A DNA stretch of 64,000 nt from Arachis hypogaea (taxonomy: Eukaryota > Streptophyta > Magnoliopsida > Fabales > Fabaceae): NCBI RefSeq assembly GCF_003086295.3, contig NC_092039.1, positions 73,675,649-73,739,648 on the forward strand, in the 5' to 3' direction. This document shows, one piece after another, positions 9,770 through 20,385 of this stretch (its first letter is position 1; every line of letters starts with the position of its first letter). The notes under the pieces were generated by a model that saw only the letters and a list, made by a program, of their open reading frames with translations, searched no databases and was not told where the DNA came from. The translations under genes were made by a program, and so were the position numbers.

Positions 9770-12061
9770 TCAGGTCAATGTTAGTGTAGTCCCAACACCA
9801 AACTTAGAGTTTGGATATGGGGTTGGAACACCAAACTTAGAGTTTGACTGTGTGGGCTCTTCTTGACCTTGAACTGAGAGAAGCTCTTCATGCTTACTCT
9901 CTTTTGTCACAGAGGGATGGCCATGTGCCTTAAACACAAGGTAGTCCCCATTCAATTGAAGGACTAACTCTCCTCTGTTGACATCTATCACAGCTTCTGC
10001 TGTGGCTAGGAAAGGTCTTCCTAGGATGATGCATTCATCATCTTCCTTCCTAGTGTCTAGGATTATGAAATCAGCAGGGATGTAAAGGCCTTCAACCTTT
10101 ACTAGCACGTCCTCTACTATTCCATAGGCTTGTCTCAAAGACTTATCTGCCAATTGTAATGAGAACAAGGCAGGTTGAACCTCAATGATCCCTAGCTTTT
10201 CCATTACAGAGAGTGGCATAAGATTTATCCCTGACCCCAGATCACACAGAGCCTTTTCAAAGCTCATGGTGCCAATGGTACAAGGTATTAAGAACTTGCC
10301 AGGATCTTGTTTCTTTTGAGGTAGAGTTTTCTGAATCCAAGTATCTAGTTCACTAATGAACAAGGGAGGTTCACTTTCCCAAGTCTCATTACCAAACAGC
10401 TTGGCATTCAGTTTCATGATAGCTCCTAAATATTGAGCAACTTGCTCTCCAGTCACATCTTCATCCTCTTCAGAGGAAGAATAGTCTTCAGAGCTCATGA
10501 ATGGCAGAAGGAGATTTAATGGAATCTCTATGGTCTCTAGATGAGCCTCAGATTCCTCTGGATCCTTAATAGGAAACTCCTTCTTGCTTGAAGGACGTCC
10601 CAGGAGGTTTTTCTCACTAGGATTTTCGTCCTCCTCCTCCCCTATGCATTCGGCCACTTTAATTAAATCAATGGCCTTGCACTCTCCTTTTGGATTTTCT
10701 TCTGTATTGCTTGGGAGAGTACTGGGAGGAGTTTCAATAACTTTCTTACTCAGCTGGCCCACTTGTGCCTCCAAATTTCTAATGGAGGATCTTGTTTCAT
10801 TCATGAAACTGAAAGTGGCTTTTGACAGATCAGAGACTATATTGGCTAAATTAGAAGTGTTTTGTTCAGAATTCTCTGTCTGTTGCTGAGAAGATGATGA
10901 ATATGGCTTACTATTACTCAGCCTATTGCGTCCACCATTATTAAAGCCTTGTTGAGGCTTTTGTTGATCCTTCCAGGAGAAATTTGGATGATTTCTCCAT
11001 GATGGGTTATAGGTGTTTCCATAACGTTCACCCATGTAATTAACCTCTGCCATGGCAGGGTTTTCAGGATCATAAGCTTCTTCAGAAGCTGCCTCTCTAG
11101 TGCTGTTGGATGCATGTTGCAGTCCATTCAGATTTTGAGAGATCATGTTGACCTGTTGAGTCAACACTTTGTTCTGAGCCAATATGGCATTCAGAGCATC
11201 AATTTCAAGAACTCCTTTCTTCTGAGGTATCCCATTATTCACGGAATTCCTCTCAGAGGTATACATGAACTGGTTGTTTGCAACCATGTCAATGAGTTCT
11301 TGAGCCTCTTCAGGCGTCTTCTTCAGGTGAATAGATCCACCTGCAGAATGGTCCAATGACATTTTCGAAAATTCAGAGAGACCATAATAGAATATATCTA
11401 ATAGGGTCCATTCTGAAAACATGTCAGATGGACATCTTTTGGTCAGCTGCTTGTATCTTTCCCAAGCTTCATAGAGGGATTCACCATCTTTTTGTTTGAA
11501 GGTTTGAACATCCACTCTCAGCTTGCTCAGCTTTTGAGGAGGAAAGAATTTATCTAAGAAGGCAGTGACCAGCTTATCCCAGGAGTCCAGGCTATCCTTA
11601 GGTTGTGAATCCAACCATATTCTAGCTCTGTCTCTTACAGCAAAAGGGAAAAGCATGAGTCTGTAGACTTCAGGATTAACTCCATTCGTCTTTACAGTCT
11701 CACAGATCTGCAAGAACTCAGTTAAAAACTGATAAGGATCTTCAGATGGAAGTCCATAAAACTTGCAGTTTTATTGCATTAATGCAACTAATTGAGGCTT
11801 AAGCTCAAAGTTATTGGCTCCAATGGCAGGAATGGAGATGCTTCTTCCATCAAACTTGGACGTAGGCTTTGTGAAGTCACCAAGCATTCTCCTTGCATTA
11901 TTATTATTATTTTCGGCTGCCATGTCCTTCTCTTGTTCGAAAATTTCTGAAAGGTTATTTCTGGATTGTTGTAATTTAGCTTCTCTTAATTTTCTCTTCA
12001 GAGTCCTTTCAGGTTCTGGATCAACTTCAACAAGAGTGCCCTTTTCCCTGTTCCTGCTCAT
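9770..12061 (-). pseudogene. Element A gag-PR polyprotein, one nonsense codon
   Basis: One frame runs from ATG at 12059-12061 to 9770 (about 763 codons), broken by a single TAA at 11771-11773 where a Gln (CAA) is expected. Parts in order: basic N-terminus with PEPERTLKRKLREAK; retrotransposon gag domain (about 11300-11700; YRLMLFPFAVRD, AWERYKQL); Gln/Asn-rich linker without a CCHC zinc knuckle; retropepsin-like domain with DLGSGINLMP (about 10190-10240) and [10 protein letters not shown]. The DLG in place of DTG/DSG is usual in this lineage. The ORF ends without RT. It would supply capsid and protease. The C-terminus carries SKFGV twice because the 11-mer AAGTTTGGTGT is translated there. Confidence 0.85.
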
Positions 12062-13508
12062 ATGAAAAAGAAGAAAACAAGAAAAGAAAGAGGAATCCTC
12101 TATGTCACAGTATAGAGATTCCCTTATGTTAGTAGAAGAAGAAAGGGGTATAAGAAAGAAGAAGGATGGATTCGGATTTTTGGATGAGGAGAGGTGAAGA
12201 GAAGTGTTAGTAATTAAATAATTAAATAGAAAAAGAAAAGAGAGGGAGAAATTCGAAAATAATTTTTGAAAAAGAGGTTAGTAATTTTCGAAAATTAAAG
12301 ATAAGATAAGTTTAAAATTAAAATTTAAAACAAAATAATTTTTTTGAAAAAGAGAGGGAGAATTTTCGAAAATTAGATAGGGATAGGTAGTTAGTTGATT
12401 GAAAAAGATTTGAAATCAAATTTTGAAAAAGATGAGAAGGTAAGAGGTTAGATAAGATATTTTGAAATCAAATTTTGAAAAAGATAAAATTTTTGAAAAA
12501 GATAAGATAAAAGATAAAAAGATATATTTGAAAAAGATATTTTGAAAAAGATTTAATTTTAAAAATTACTTAACTAACAAGAAACTACAAGATAGGATTC
12601 TAGAATTTAAAGATTGAACCTTTCTTAACAAGAAAGTAACAAACTTCAAATTTTTGAACCAATCACATTAATTGTTAGCTTAATTTTCGAAAATTTGATA
12701 AAAAGATAAGAAAAAGATTTTGAAAATATTTTGAAAAATAATTTTTGAAATTTTCGAAAATTATATAAAAAATGAAAAAGATATGATTTTTGAAAAAGAT
12801 TTTGAAAAGATAAGATTTTTAAAATTGAAATTTTGACTTGACTTGTGAGAAACAACTAATTTTGAAAATTTTTGACCAAGTCAACCCAAAATTTCGAAAG
12901 TTTGGAGGAAAATAAGGAAAAGATATTTTTTTTATTTTTGAATTTTTAATAATGAGAGAGAAAAACAACAAAAATACTCAATGCATGAAATTTTTAGATC
13001 AAAACAATGAATGCATGCAAGAATGCTATGAATGTCAAGATGAACACCAAGAACACTTTGAAAAATTTTTAATGCAAAGAAAACATGCAAGACACCAAAC
13101 TTAGAAATCTTTAATGCATGAAAAATATGAATGCAAAGATGCACATGAAAAACAACAAACAACACAAAACAAGAAATCATCAAGATCAAACAAGAAGACT
13201 TATCAAGAACAACTTGAAGATCATGAAGAACACTATGAATGCATGAGATTTTCGAAAAAATGCAAGAAAAATTTTAAAAGCATGCAATTGACACCAAACT
13301 TAAAAATTGACTCAAGACTCAAACAAGAAACACAAAATATTTTTGATTTTTATGATTTTCTAATTTTTTTGTATTTTTATTAATTTTTTTTTCGAAAAAC
13401 ATTATTAGAAAAACGAAAAAGAAAAGAAAAATTTTGAAAAAGTTTTTGAAAAGAAAATTACCTAATCTAAGCAACAAGATGAACCGTCAGTTGTCCATAC
13501 TCGAACAA
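12062..13508 (-). other. Element A 5' leader
   Basis: About 1.45 kb of AT-rich, non-coding sequence between primer site and gag. It is full of TTTTGAAAAAGAT-like runs and several TTTTCGAAAA palindromes (for example near 12287, 12361, 12680 and 12750). It holds two AAGTTTGGTGT motifs (13092-13102 and 13291-13301, minus strand). Small ORFs here are not conserved with the leaders of C and E. Confidence 0.6.
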
Positions 13509-13526
13509 TCCCCGGCAACGGCGCCA
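13509..13526 (-). promoter_or_regulatory. Primer binding site, tRNA-Asp, element A
   Basis: The minus strand reads TGGCGCCGTTGCCGGGGA, complementary to the 3' end of plant tRNA-Asp including CCA. It lies 6 bases inside the 5' LTR. The same 6-base spacing is seen in C, D and E. Confidence 0.9.
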
Positions 13527-13532
13527 AAAACT

Positions 13533-15356
13533 TGGTGGACGAAATTGTGATCACTACTCTTTGTGCTTGTATGGATTTATTCAATAATTGTCTTTATTTG
13601 AATTCACAACTCCGTTCAACTAACCAGCAAGTGTACTGGGTCGTCCAAGTAATAAACCTTACGTGAGTAAGGGTCGATCCCACAGAGATTGTTGGTATGA
13701 AGCAAGCTATGGTCACCTTGTAAATCTCAGTTAGGCAGATTAAATTGATTTATGGGTTTTCGAAAATAAAGATAAGAAAATAGAAATAATAAACGAGATA
13801 GAATACTTATGCAGATTCATTGGTGAGAATTTCAGAGAAGCGAATGGAGATGCTGTATGGCTCAAGGACGCCTGCTCTCCTACTGCTTCTACTCAATCCT
13901 TCTTACTCCTTTCCATGGCAAGCTTTGTATAGGGGTTCACCATCAGCGGTGGCTACTTTCAATCCTCTCGGGAAAATGATCCTATGCGGCTGTCACTCGC
14001 ACGGCTAATCGTCTGGAGGCATCACCCATGGTTGATGGCTACATCCCATCCTCGCAGTGAAAACTAATGCTCACGCACTCTGTCACAGTACGGCTAATCA
14101 CTGGTTGGTTCCCGCTCCTACTGAAATAGAATCCCTTGATTCTTTTGCGTCTGTCACTAACGCCCAGCACTTGCAAGTTTGAAGCACGTCACAGTCATTC
14201 ATTACCGGAATCCTACTCGGAATACCACAGACAAGGTTAGACTTTCCGGATTCCCAGGATCCTACTCGGAATACCACAGACAAGGTGAGACTTTCCGGAT
14301 CCTCATAAATGCTGCCATCTATCTAGCTTATACCACGAAGATTCTGTTGGGGAATCTAAGAGATACACATTCAAGCTCTGTTGCATGTAGAACGGAAGTG
14401 GTTGTCAATCACGTGCGTTCATGAGTGAGAATGATAATGAGGGTTACTTATCATCACATTCATCATGTTCTTGGGTACGAATGAATATCTTGGAATAAGA
14501 ATAAGAGAGATTTGAATAAAAGATAATAGAATTGCATTAATACTTGAGGTACAGCAGAGCTCCACACCCTTAATCTATGGTGTGCAGAAACTCCACCGTT
14601 GAAAATACATAAGTAAAAGAGGTTCAGGCATGGCCGAATGGCCAGCCCCCCTAACGTGATCAATAGCCTCTTAAGATGAAGAATAATACAAAACTGAGAC
14701 TAAAGATGAAACGTGGTCAAAAGACATCTAATACAATAGTTAAATGTTCTATTTATAATGAACTAGCTCCTAGGGTTTACATGAGTAAGTAATTGATGCA
14801 TAAATCCACTTCCGGGGCCCACTTGGTGTATGTTTGGGCTGAGCTTGATCAATCCACGAGCTGAGGCTTCTCTTGGAGTTGAACTCCGAGTTATGACGTG
14901 TTTTGGGCGTTCAACTCCGGATCATGACGTTTTTCTGGCGTTTAACTCCAGACAGCAGCTTGTACTTGGCGTTCAACGCCAAGTTACGTCGTCAATCTCC
15001 GAATAAAGTATGGACTATTATATATTGCTGGAAAGCTATGGATGTCTACTTTCCAACGCCGTTGAGAGCGCGCCAATTGGAGTTCTGTAGCTCCAGAAAA
15101 TCTATTTCGAGTGCAGGGAGGTCAGATTCCAACAGCATCAGCAGTCCTTTTGTCAGCCTTCTTCAGAGTTTTGCTCAAATCCCTCAATTTCAGTCAGAAT
15201 TTACCTGAAATTACAGAAAAACACACAAACTCATAGTAAAGTCCAGAAATGTGAATTTAACATAAAAACTAATGAAAACATCCCTAAAAGTAGCTTAAAC
15301 TTACTAAAAACTATATAAAAACAATGCCAAAAAGCGTATAAATTATCCGCTCATCA
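13533..15356 (-). repeat. Element A 5' LTR
   Basis: 1824 bp, nearly identical to 5541-7364. It should hold the promoter; AT-rich TATA-like sequence (minus strand TTATAAAT, about 14752) follows the CCTAGGAGCTAG segment. Confidence 0.95.
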
Positions 15357-15807
15357 GCTGTACCTCGAGTTTTAATGCAATTACTACTATTTTCTATTCA
15401 ATTCAGCCTATTCTTGTTCTAAGATATTCGTTGCACTTCAACATGATGAATGTGATGATCCGTGACACTCATCATCATTCTCACCTTTGAACGCGTGACT
15501 GACAACCACTTCCGTTCTACCTTAGACCGAGCGTGTATCTCTTGGATTCCTTAACCAGAATCCTCGTGGTATAAGCTAGAACCCTTTGGCAGCTATTCTT
15601 GAGAATCCGGAAAGTCTAAACCTTGTCTGTGGTATTCCGAGTAGGATTCAGGGATTAAATGACTGTGACGAGCTTCAAACTCGCGATTGTTGGGCGTGGT
15701 GACAGACGCAAAAGAATCAATGGATTCTATTTCGACATGATCGAGAACTGACAGATGATTAGCCGTGCTGTGACAAGAGCATTTGGACCTTTTTCACTGA
15801 GAGGATG

Positions 15808-18346
15808 TGATGCAGGTGGAAACTTGTCTCTCAACAAATTTCCTTCGGCAAGTATACCGAATTGTCGTCAAGTAATAACTCACAAAAGAGTGAGGTCAAA
15901 TCCCACAGAGATTAACGGATTAAGCAATCAATGATTAATTGATTATCCTAGTTAGACGAATCATATTGGAGTGATAAATAACAAGGAAATGTAAATGGCA
16001 TAAAAGTAAAGAAAGTAATAAAGTGCAGAAAAGTAAAATGACAAGAAAAGTAAATGTAAGAACTAAAAATAAAATGAACATTGGGATCAAGAGATATTGC
16101 AATCCTCCGAATCAAGTTCATTCTCATCTCTTCCTCAATCAATGCATTCATTGATCTCCTTAGCAATCTTAAGTGATTGGATCCCAATTCCTTGGCAATC
16201 CAATCTCTCTAAGCTTGAACAATTTCCCAATTCCTTGATTTAATTGCTCATGGGAAGAGATGAAGTTTGGTCACTGATTATACCACACACATTCATAGAT
16301 CAAAGTATTGGTAGGATTAAATGTCACAATATCCATCCAACCCCCAACCTAATCCAATGTGAGAGAGCATTTCTAGCATGATTTCCTCAATCCTCTTCCA
16401 AGGTTCTGAGGAAATCCAAGTATGAGCAATTTCTCTTCCAAGACAATTACTCAATTGGATGAAGATCGAAAGCTCTCTAGTAAAATCAAGAGAAAAGAAA
16501 GAAAAAGAAGAATAAGAACTATAATTGATCCATTGAATCACAATAGAGCTCTCTAACCCAATGAAAAGAGTTAGTTGATCATTGCTCTACCAAAATAGAA
16601 AAGATTGGAAGTGCAGAAAAGTAAAGATGAAGATTAAAACTAACATTGAAACTTCCAAATTCATAAATGAAAAGTACAAAGAAAAGAAAGAGAAGGACAA
16701 GTGTGTGAGGGGAGGGAGTCCGAAGACCCCTCTTCCATCCCCAATTTTCAGCCCCTCATGAATGTACAAACTAAGGCCTTTATATAGGCTCTCCTAAATT
16801 ACAAAATGAAATTAAAAGCAAATTACAATTAAATGAAAATTCCTATTCTAGATGCTTCTTGTGGCCTTGATTGGTTGACACTTGTGGGCTTGCTTCCTTG
16901 AGGTTGGGTGGTCCTTGAAAGAGAAGTGAATCAAGTTGAGGTCCAGGTGCTAAAGTTAGTGCTACTGTTAGCCACACTAACGCTACAAGTGTGGCGTTAG
17001 TGCTAAAGTTATTGTGGCTAACGTTGCACTTGTTACCAATTGGTATTTTTAGGGCTTAAAAGATGCCTCTTGTTTGTATTCCAATTTCATGTCCACTATA
17101 AACTATTATATATCTTTGGAAATCTCTGAATGTCAGCTTTCTAATGCAACTAAAATCACCTCAATTAGACCTCTATAACTCAAGTTATGCTCCTTTGAAG
17201 TGGACAAGGTCGCTGGCATAGTCGCTAGCGTTACTGGAAAAAGTGAGTCACAATAACGCTAGCGATCAGGGGCTTAATATTGCCAAGTTCTAGAGCTTAA
17301 ACTTAATGTCCATCCCATACTATTATATATTGTTGGAAATACCTGGATGTCTACTTTCCAACGCCTTTGAAAGTGCATCATTTGGAGCTCTACAGCTCGA
17401 GTTACACTTCTTGGAAGGTGAAGAGGTCAGTTGGCCTTACTACAGGTTGATACCATGTTCATCTTTGCACTTTCGGGGCAGGTTTTCTCCCTCAAATTTA
17501 GTGTCCATTATGTAGTGCCATATATGCTTGGAAAGCTCTGGAATCCTACTTTCCAATGCTTTTGGAATCATCTCATTTGGAGCTTTGTGGCTCAAGTTAT
17601 TCTTGTTTGAAGAAGGCATGGTCAGGCTGCCAGGTGAGACTTTTGCCCACGTTAACTACCACGTTAATGTAGTTAATGTGGCCATTAACGTGGGTCTTTT
17701 TTACTTCGCAAATGTTAGTGGAGATCACCTTTTCCACTAATGTTGGCATCTCCCTTTTCTTCCACGTTAACTACCACGTTAATGTAGTTAACGTGGCCAT
17801 TAACGTTGGTCTTTTTGCTTCGCAAACGTTAGTAGCACTCACTTTTTCCACTAACGTTGGCGTTTCCCTTTCCTTCCACGTTAACTACCACGTTAATGTA
17901 GTTAACGTGGAAGCTAACGTAGGCCTTCTTTGCTTCGCAAATGTTAGTGGCGTTCACTTTTACCACTAACGTTCCATGCTCTCTTTCTTCAAAGTTAATC
18001 CCACTAACTTTCTCACTAACATTGGGGCTTCTCTTTTTCTTCCATGTTAATGGCCACGTTAGTGGCACTAACGTAGCCACTAACGTGGCTCTTCTCTGCT
18101 TCTTGTTACCCGAAATCAATCAAACAAAGTGCATCAGAGTCTTGCTCTTAATCATGCATCATCCAATTTATCATTCAATAAATGCATAATTCTCATGAAA
18201 TCATTCAAAATTCACAATGTTTGCTTGAATCATGGTATGATTGCATTTTCACCCAAATACTTCCTTATTTCCTAAGAAAATACATGAAACCATCCTAAAG
18301 CATACAAAAAATGGCTAGTAAAACTAGCCAAGATGTCTTGGCATCA
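15808..18346 (-). mobile_element. Chimeric family-2 LTR in element B
   Basis: Minus strand: begins TGATGCCAAGACATC (18346) and ends CTGCATCA (15808). The flank at 15803-15807 is ggatg, the catcc duplication of the solo LTR at 1065 in reverse, but the other flank is gtaac (18347-18351). The last about 370 bases are nearly identical to the solo LTR, while the rest differs, with other spacer sequence and two extra copies of the shared growth module (about 17320-17405 and 17520-17605). The unmatched flanks point to recombination or conversion between two family-2 LTRs. Confidence 0.75.
17640..18110. repeat. Palindrome array, ACGTTAAC type, in the chimeric LTR
   Basis: Four rounds of CCACGTTAACTACCACGTTAAT...GTTAACGTGG alternate with weaker AACGTTAGTGG...CCACTAACGTT hairpins at a period of about 120 bases. 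The design is the same as in the other family-2 LTRs, but loop and spacer sequences differ. Confidence 0.85.
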
Positions 18347-18809
18347 GTAACGTGTTTTTGGCGTTTAACTCTGGTTTGTGACGTATTTCTGGCGTCTGAC
18401 TCTAGAATGCAGCATGAAACTGGTGTTGGACGCCAGTTTGTGTCATCTAAACTCGAACAAAGTATGAACTATTATATATTGCTGAAAAGCTCCGGATGTC
18501 TAATTTCCAACGCCGTTGAGAGAGCGCCATTTGGATTTCTGTAGCTCTAGAAAATCCATTTGGAGTGCAGGGAGGTCAGAATCCAACAGCATCAGCAGTT
18601 CTTTGTTAGCCTGAATCAGATTTTTTGCTCAGGTCTCTCAATTTCAGCCAGAAAATACCTGAAATCCCAGAAAAACACACAAACTCATTGTAAAGTCCAG
18701 AAATATGAATTTTACATAAAAACTAATAAAAACATCCCTAAAGTAGCTAGATCCTACTAAAAACAACCTAAAAACAATGCCAAAAAGCGTATAAATTATC
18801 CGCTCATCA
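18347..18809 (-). repeat. Element B 5' LTR remnant
   Basis: Corresponds to 3834-4265 of the left LTR, that is, the 5' part of a family-1 LTR, ending with the LTR terminus at 18809. The remaining 3' part of this LTR is not present in the expected direction; an inverted copy lies at 5200-15807. Confidence 0.75.
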
Positions 18810-19007
18810 TCTTTCAATTATCAAAACTCATAACCAATTGAATCTACCTGACTAAGATTTACAAGATGACCATAGCTTGCTTCAAGCCAGAAATCTTCGT
18901 GGGATCGACCCTTACTCGCGTAAGGTTTTATTACTTGGACGACCCAATGCACTTGCTGGTTAGTTGTACAGGAGTTGTGAAAAGTGTGATCACAATTCTG
19001 TGCACCA
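18810..19007 (+). repeat. Element C 5' LTR, last part
   Basis: Follows the second tcttt copy (18810-18814). It carries the conserved R/U5 end of family-1 LTRs (CTTACTCGCGTAAGG, GGACGACCCA, CACTTGCTGGTTAGTTG) and ends TGCACCA at 19007. Confidence 0.85.
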
Positions 19008-19013
19008 TGTTTT

Positions 19014-19031
19014 TTGCGCCGTTGCTGGGGA
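19014..19031 (+). promoter_or_regulatory. Primer binding site, element C
   Basis: TTGCGCCGTTGCTGGGGA differs from the tRNA-Asp complement at two positions. It lies 6 bases after the LTR end. The changes fit age-related decay. Confidence 0.8.
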
Positions 19032-20156
19032 TTGTTCGAGTTTGAACAACTGACGATTCATCTTTTTGCTTAGATTAAGTAACCTTCTTTCTTGTTTCAA
19101 CCTTTATTTTCTTTTCAAAACTTTTTTTTAAATTATTAATAAAATCATAAAACCAAAAAATTGTGTTTCTTGTTTGAGTCTAGTGTCAAATTTGAAGTTT
19201 GGTGTCAACTGCATGTTAATTATTCTTAGATTTTTGAAAATTCATGCATTGTGTTCTTTTGTGATCTTCAAGTTGTTCTTGATGATTTTCCTTGTTTGAT
19301 CATTAATTTTTCTTGTTTTGTGTCTTTTCTTATTTTTCTCTTGCATTTTCGAATTGTTAGTGTCCCTAGTACAAAAGTTCTTAAGTTTGGTGTCTTGCGT
19401 GTCTTTCTTTTCTTAAAAATTTTCAAAAATATGTTCTTGATGTTCATCATGATCTTCAAAGTGTTCTTGGTGTTCATCTTGACATTCAAAGTGTTCTTGC
19501 ATGCATTATTTGTCTTGATTTTAAAATTTTATGTTTTGTTTCATTTTGTTGTTTTTCTCTCTCCTCATTAAAAATTCAAAAGTCAAAAAAATATCTTTTC
19601 CTTTTTCTTCTCATAATTTTCAAAATTTTGAGTTGACTTGGTGAAAAATTTATAAGATTTAGTTGTTTCTCGTTAGTCAAGTCAAAATTTCAAATACATA
19701 ATTAAATATATATATATATATATATATATCTTTTCAGTAAATAATACAGAGAAATGAAGGTTCAGAACATAAAGCAGAGGAATCACAGAGAAAAAGAGTT
19801 CATTGGCATTAAAACTCCAGTAAAGAGGCACTTTGGGCGTTAAACACCAGAATGGCTATCATTCTGGGCGTTTAACGCCAGTAAAGGTATCATTCTGGGC
19901 GTTAAACGCCAGAATGGGTAGCATTCTGGGTGTTTAACGCCAGAAACAGCAGCATCTTGGCGTTTAGAAAAAAACGCCCAGTAACAAAGGATTTCTGGCA
20001 TTTAACGTCCAGCCAGACTAAAATGGCTACCAGATGGGCGTTAAACGCTAGAATGGCTATCATTCTGGGCGTTTAACGCCAGAACAGCAAGGGGGAGGAA
20101 TCTCTATACTGAAACATAGAGGATTCTACTACTCCCTTTATTCTCTTCTCTTTCAT
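19032..20156 (+). other. Element C 5' leader with palindrome cluster
   Basis: AT-rich non-coding leader with two AAGTTTGGTGT motifs (19195-19205 and 19383-19393) and a (TA)n run at 19706-19729. From about 19790 to 20095, directly before the gag ATG, lies a cluster of GGGCGTTTAACGCC palindromes spaced about 30 bases. Neither A nor E has that cluster in the leader. Confidence 0.75.
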
Positions 20157-20385
20157 GTGAGTAGGAATAAGGATAAGGAAATTCTTGTTGAAGCTGATCC
20201 TGAACCTGAAAGGACTCTGAAGAGGAAGCTAAGAGAAGCTAAAGCACAACACTCCAGAGAGGACCTTACAGAAAATTTCAAAAAAGAAGCAGACATGGCA
20301 GCCGAACCCAACAACAATGCTAGAGATGCAAGGAAGATTCTTGGTGACTATACTGCACCAACTTCCAACTTCTATGGAAGAAGCA
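20157..20385 (+). pseudogene. Element C gag, N-terminal part, cut by element D
   Basis: The frame opens with GTGAGTAGG (20157); by comparison with A the original start here was ATG. It encodes PEPERTLKRKLREAK and then ILGDYTAPTS, like the start of the A gag. Coding stops at 20385 where element D entered at aagca; the reading frame resumes at 42882. Confidence 0.85.

Larger units (their letters stand above)
5541..15356 (-). mobile_element. Element A: young, complete family-1 gag-PR retrotransposon
   Basis: Two LTRs of 1824 bp each (5541-7364 and 13533-15356) start and end alike and are flanked by gctgt at 5536-5540 and 15357-15361. I noticed about ten mismatches between the LTRs by eye, so insertion is recent. 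Minus-strand order: 5' LTR, tRNA-Asp primer site, AT-rich leader, gag-PR with one stop codon, palindrome cluster, ORF2 remnant with a tRNA-Cys-like piece, conserved 3' region, 3' LTR. It lacks RT, RNase H and integrase, yet it moved recently, so it must have used enzymes from another element. Confidence 0.95.
5200..16180 (-). repeat. Inverted repeat, right arm, split by element A
   Basis: The sequence 5200-5540 plus 15362 to about 16180 is the reverse complement of the left arm at 2700-3858. Element A (5541-15356) was inserted later within it. The family-1 LTR part reads in + orientation, opposite to the rest of element B. Confidence 0.8.
634..18809 (-). mobile_element. Element B: rearranged family-1 LTR element in the 5' LTR of C
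   Basis: Both ends look like family-1 LTR ends in minus orientation (TGGTCAC at 634, CTCATCA ending 18809). They are flanked by the duplication tcttt at 629-633 and 18810-18814. Left to right it holds a 3' LTR with a nested family-2 solo LTR (634-4265), a piece of 3' internal region (4266-5199), an inverted copy of the LTR's 3' part (5200-5540, continuing at 15362), a chimeric family-2 LTR (15808-18346) and the 5' part of a family-1 LTR (18347-18809). Element A is inserted at 5541. No gag, PR or pol survives. The inside has clearly been inverted and recombined. Confidence 0.8.

Noticed and set aside
18560..18760. ORFs with SISARKYLKSQKNTQTH-like products at several sites (18560, 25466, 35157)
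   Set aside because: They are translations of the shared LTR segment at the end of U3 module sequences, in either strand, with no other support.
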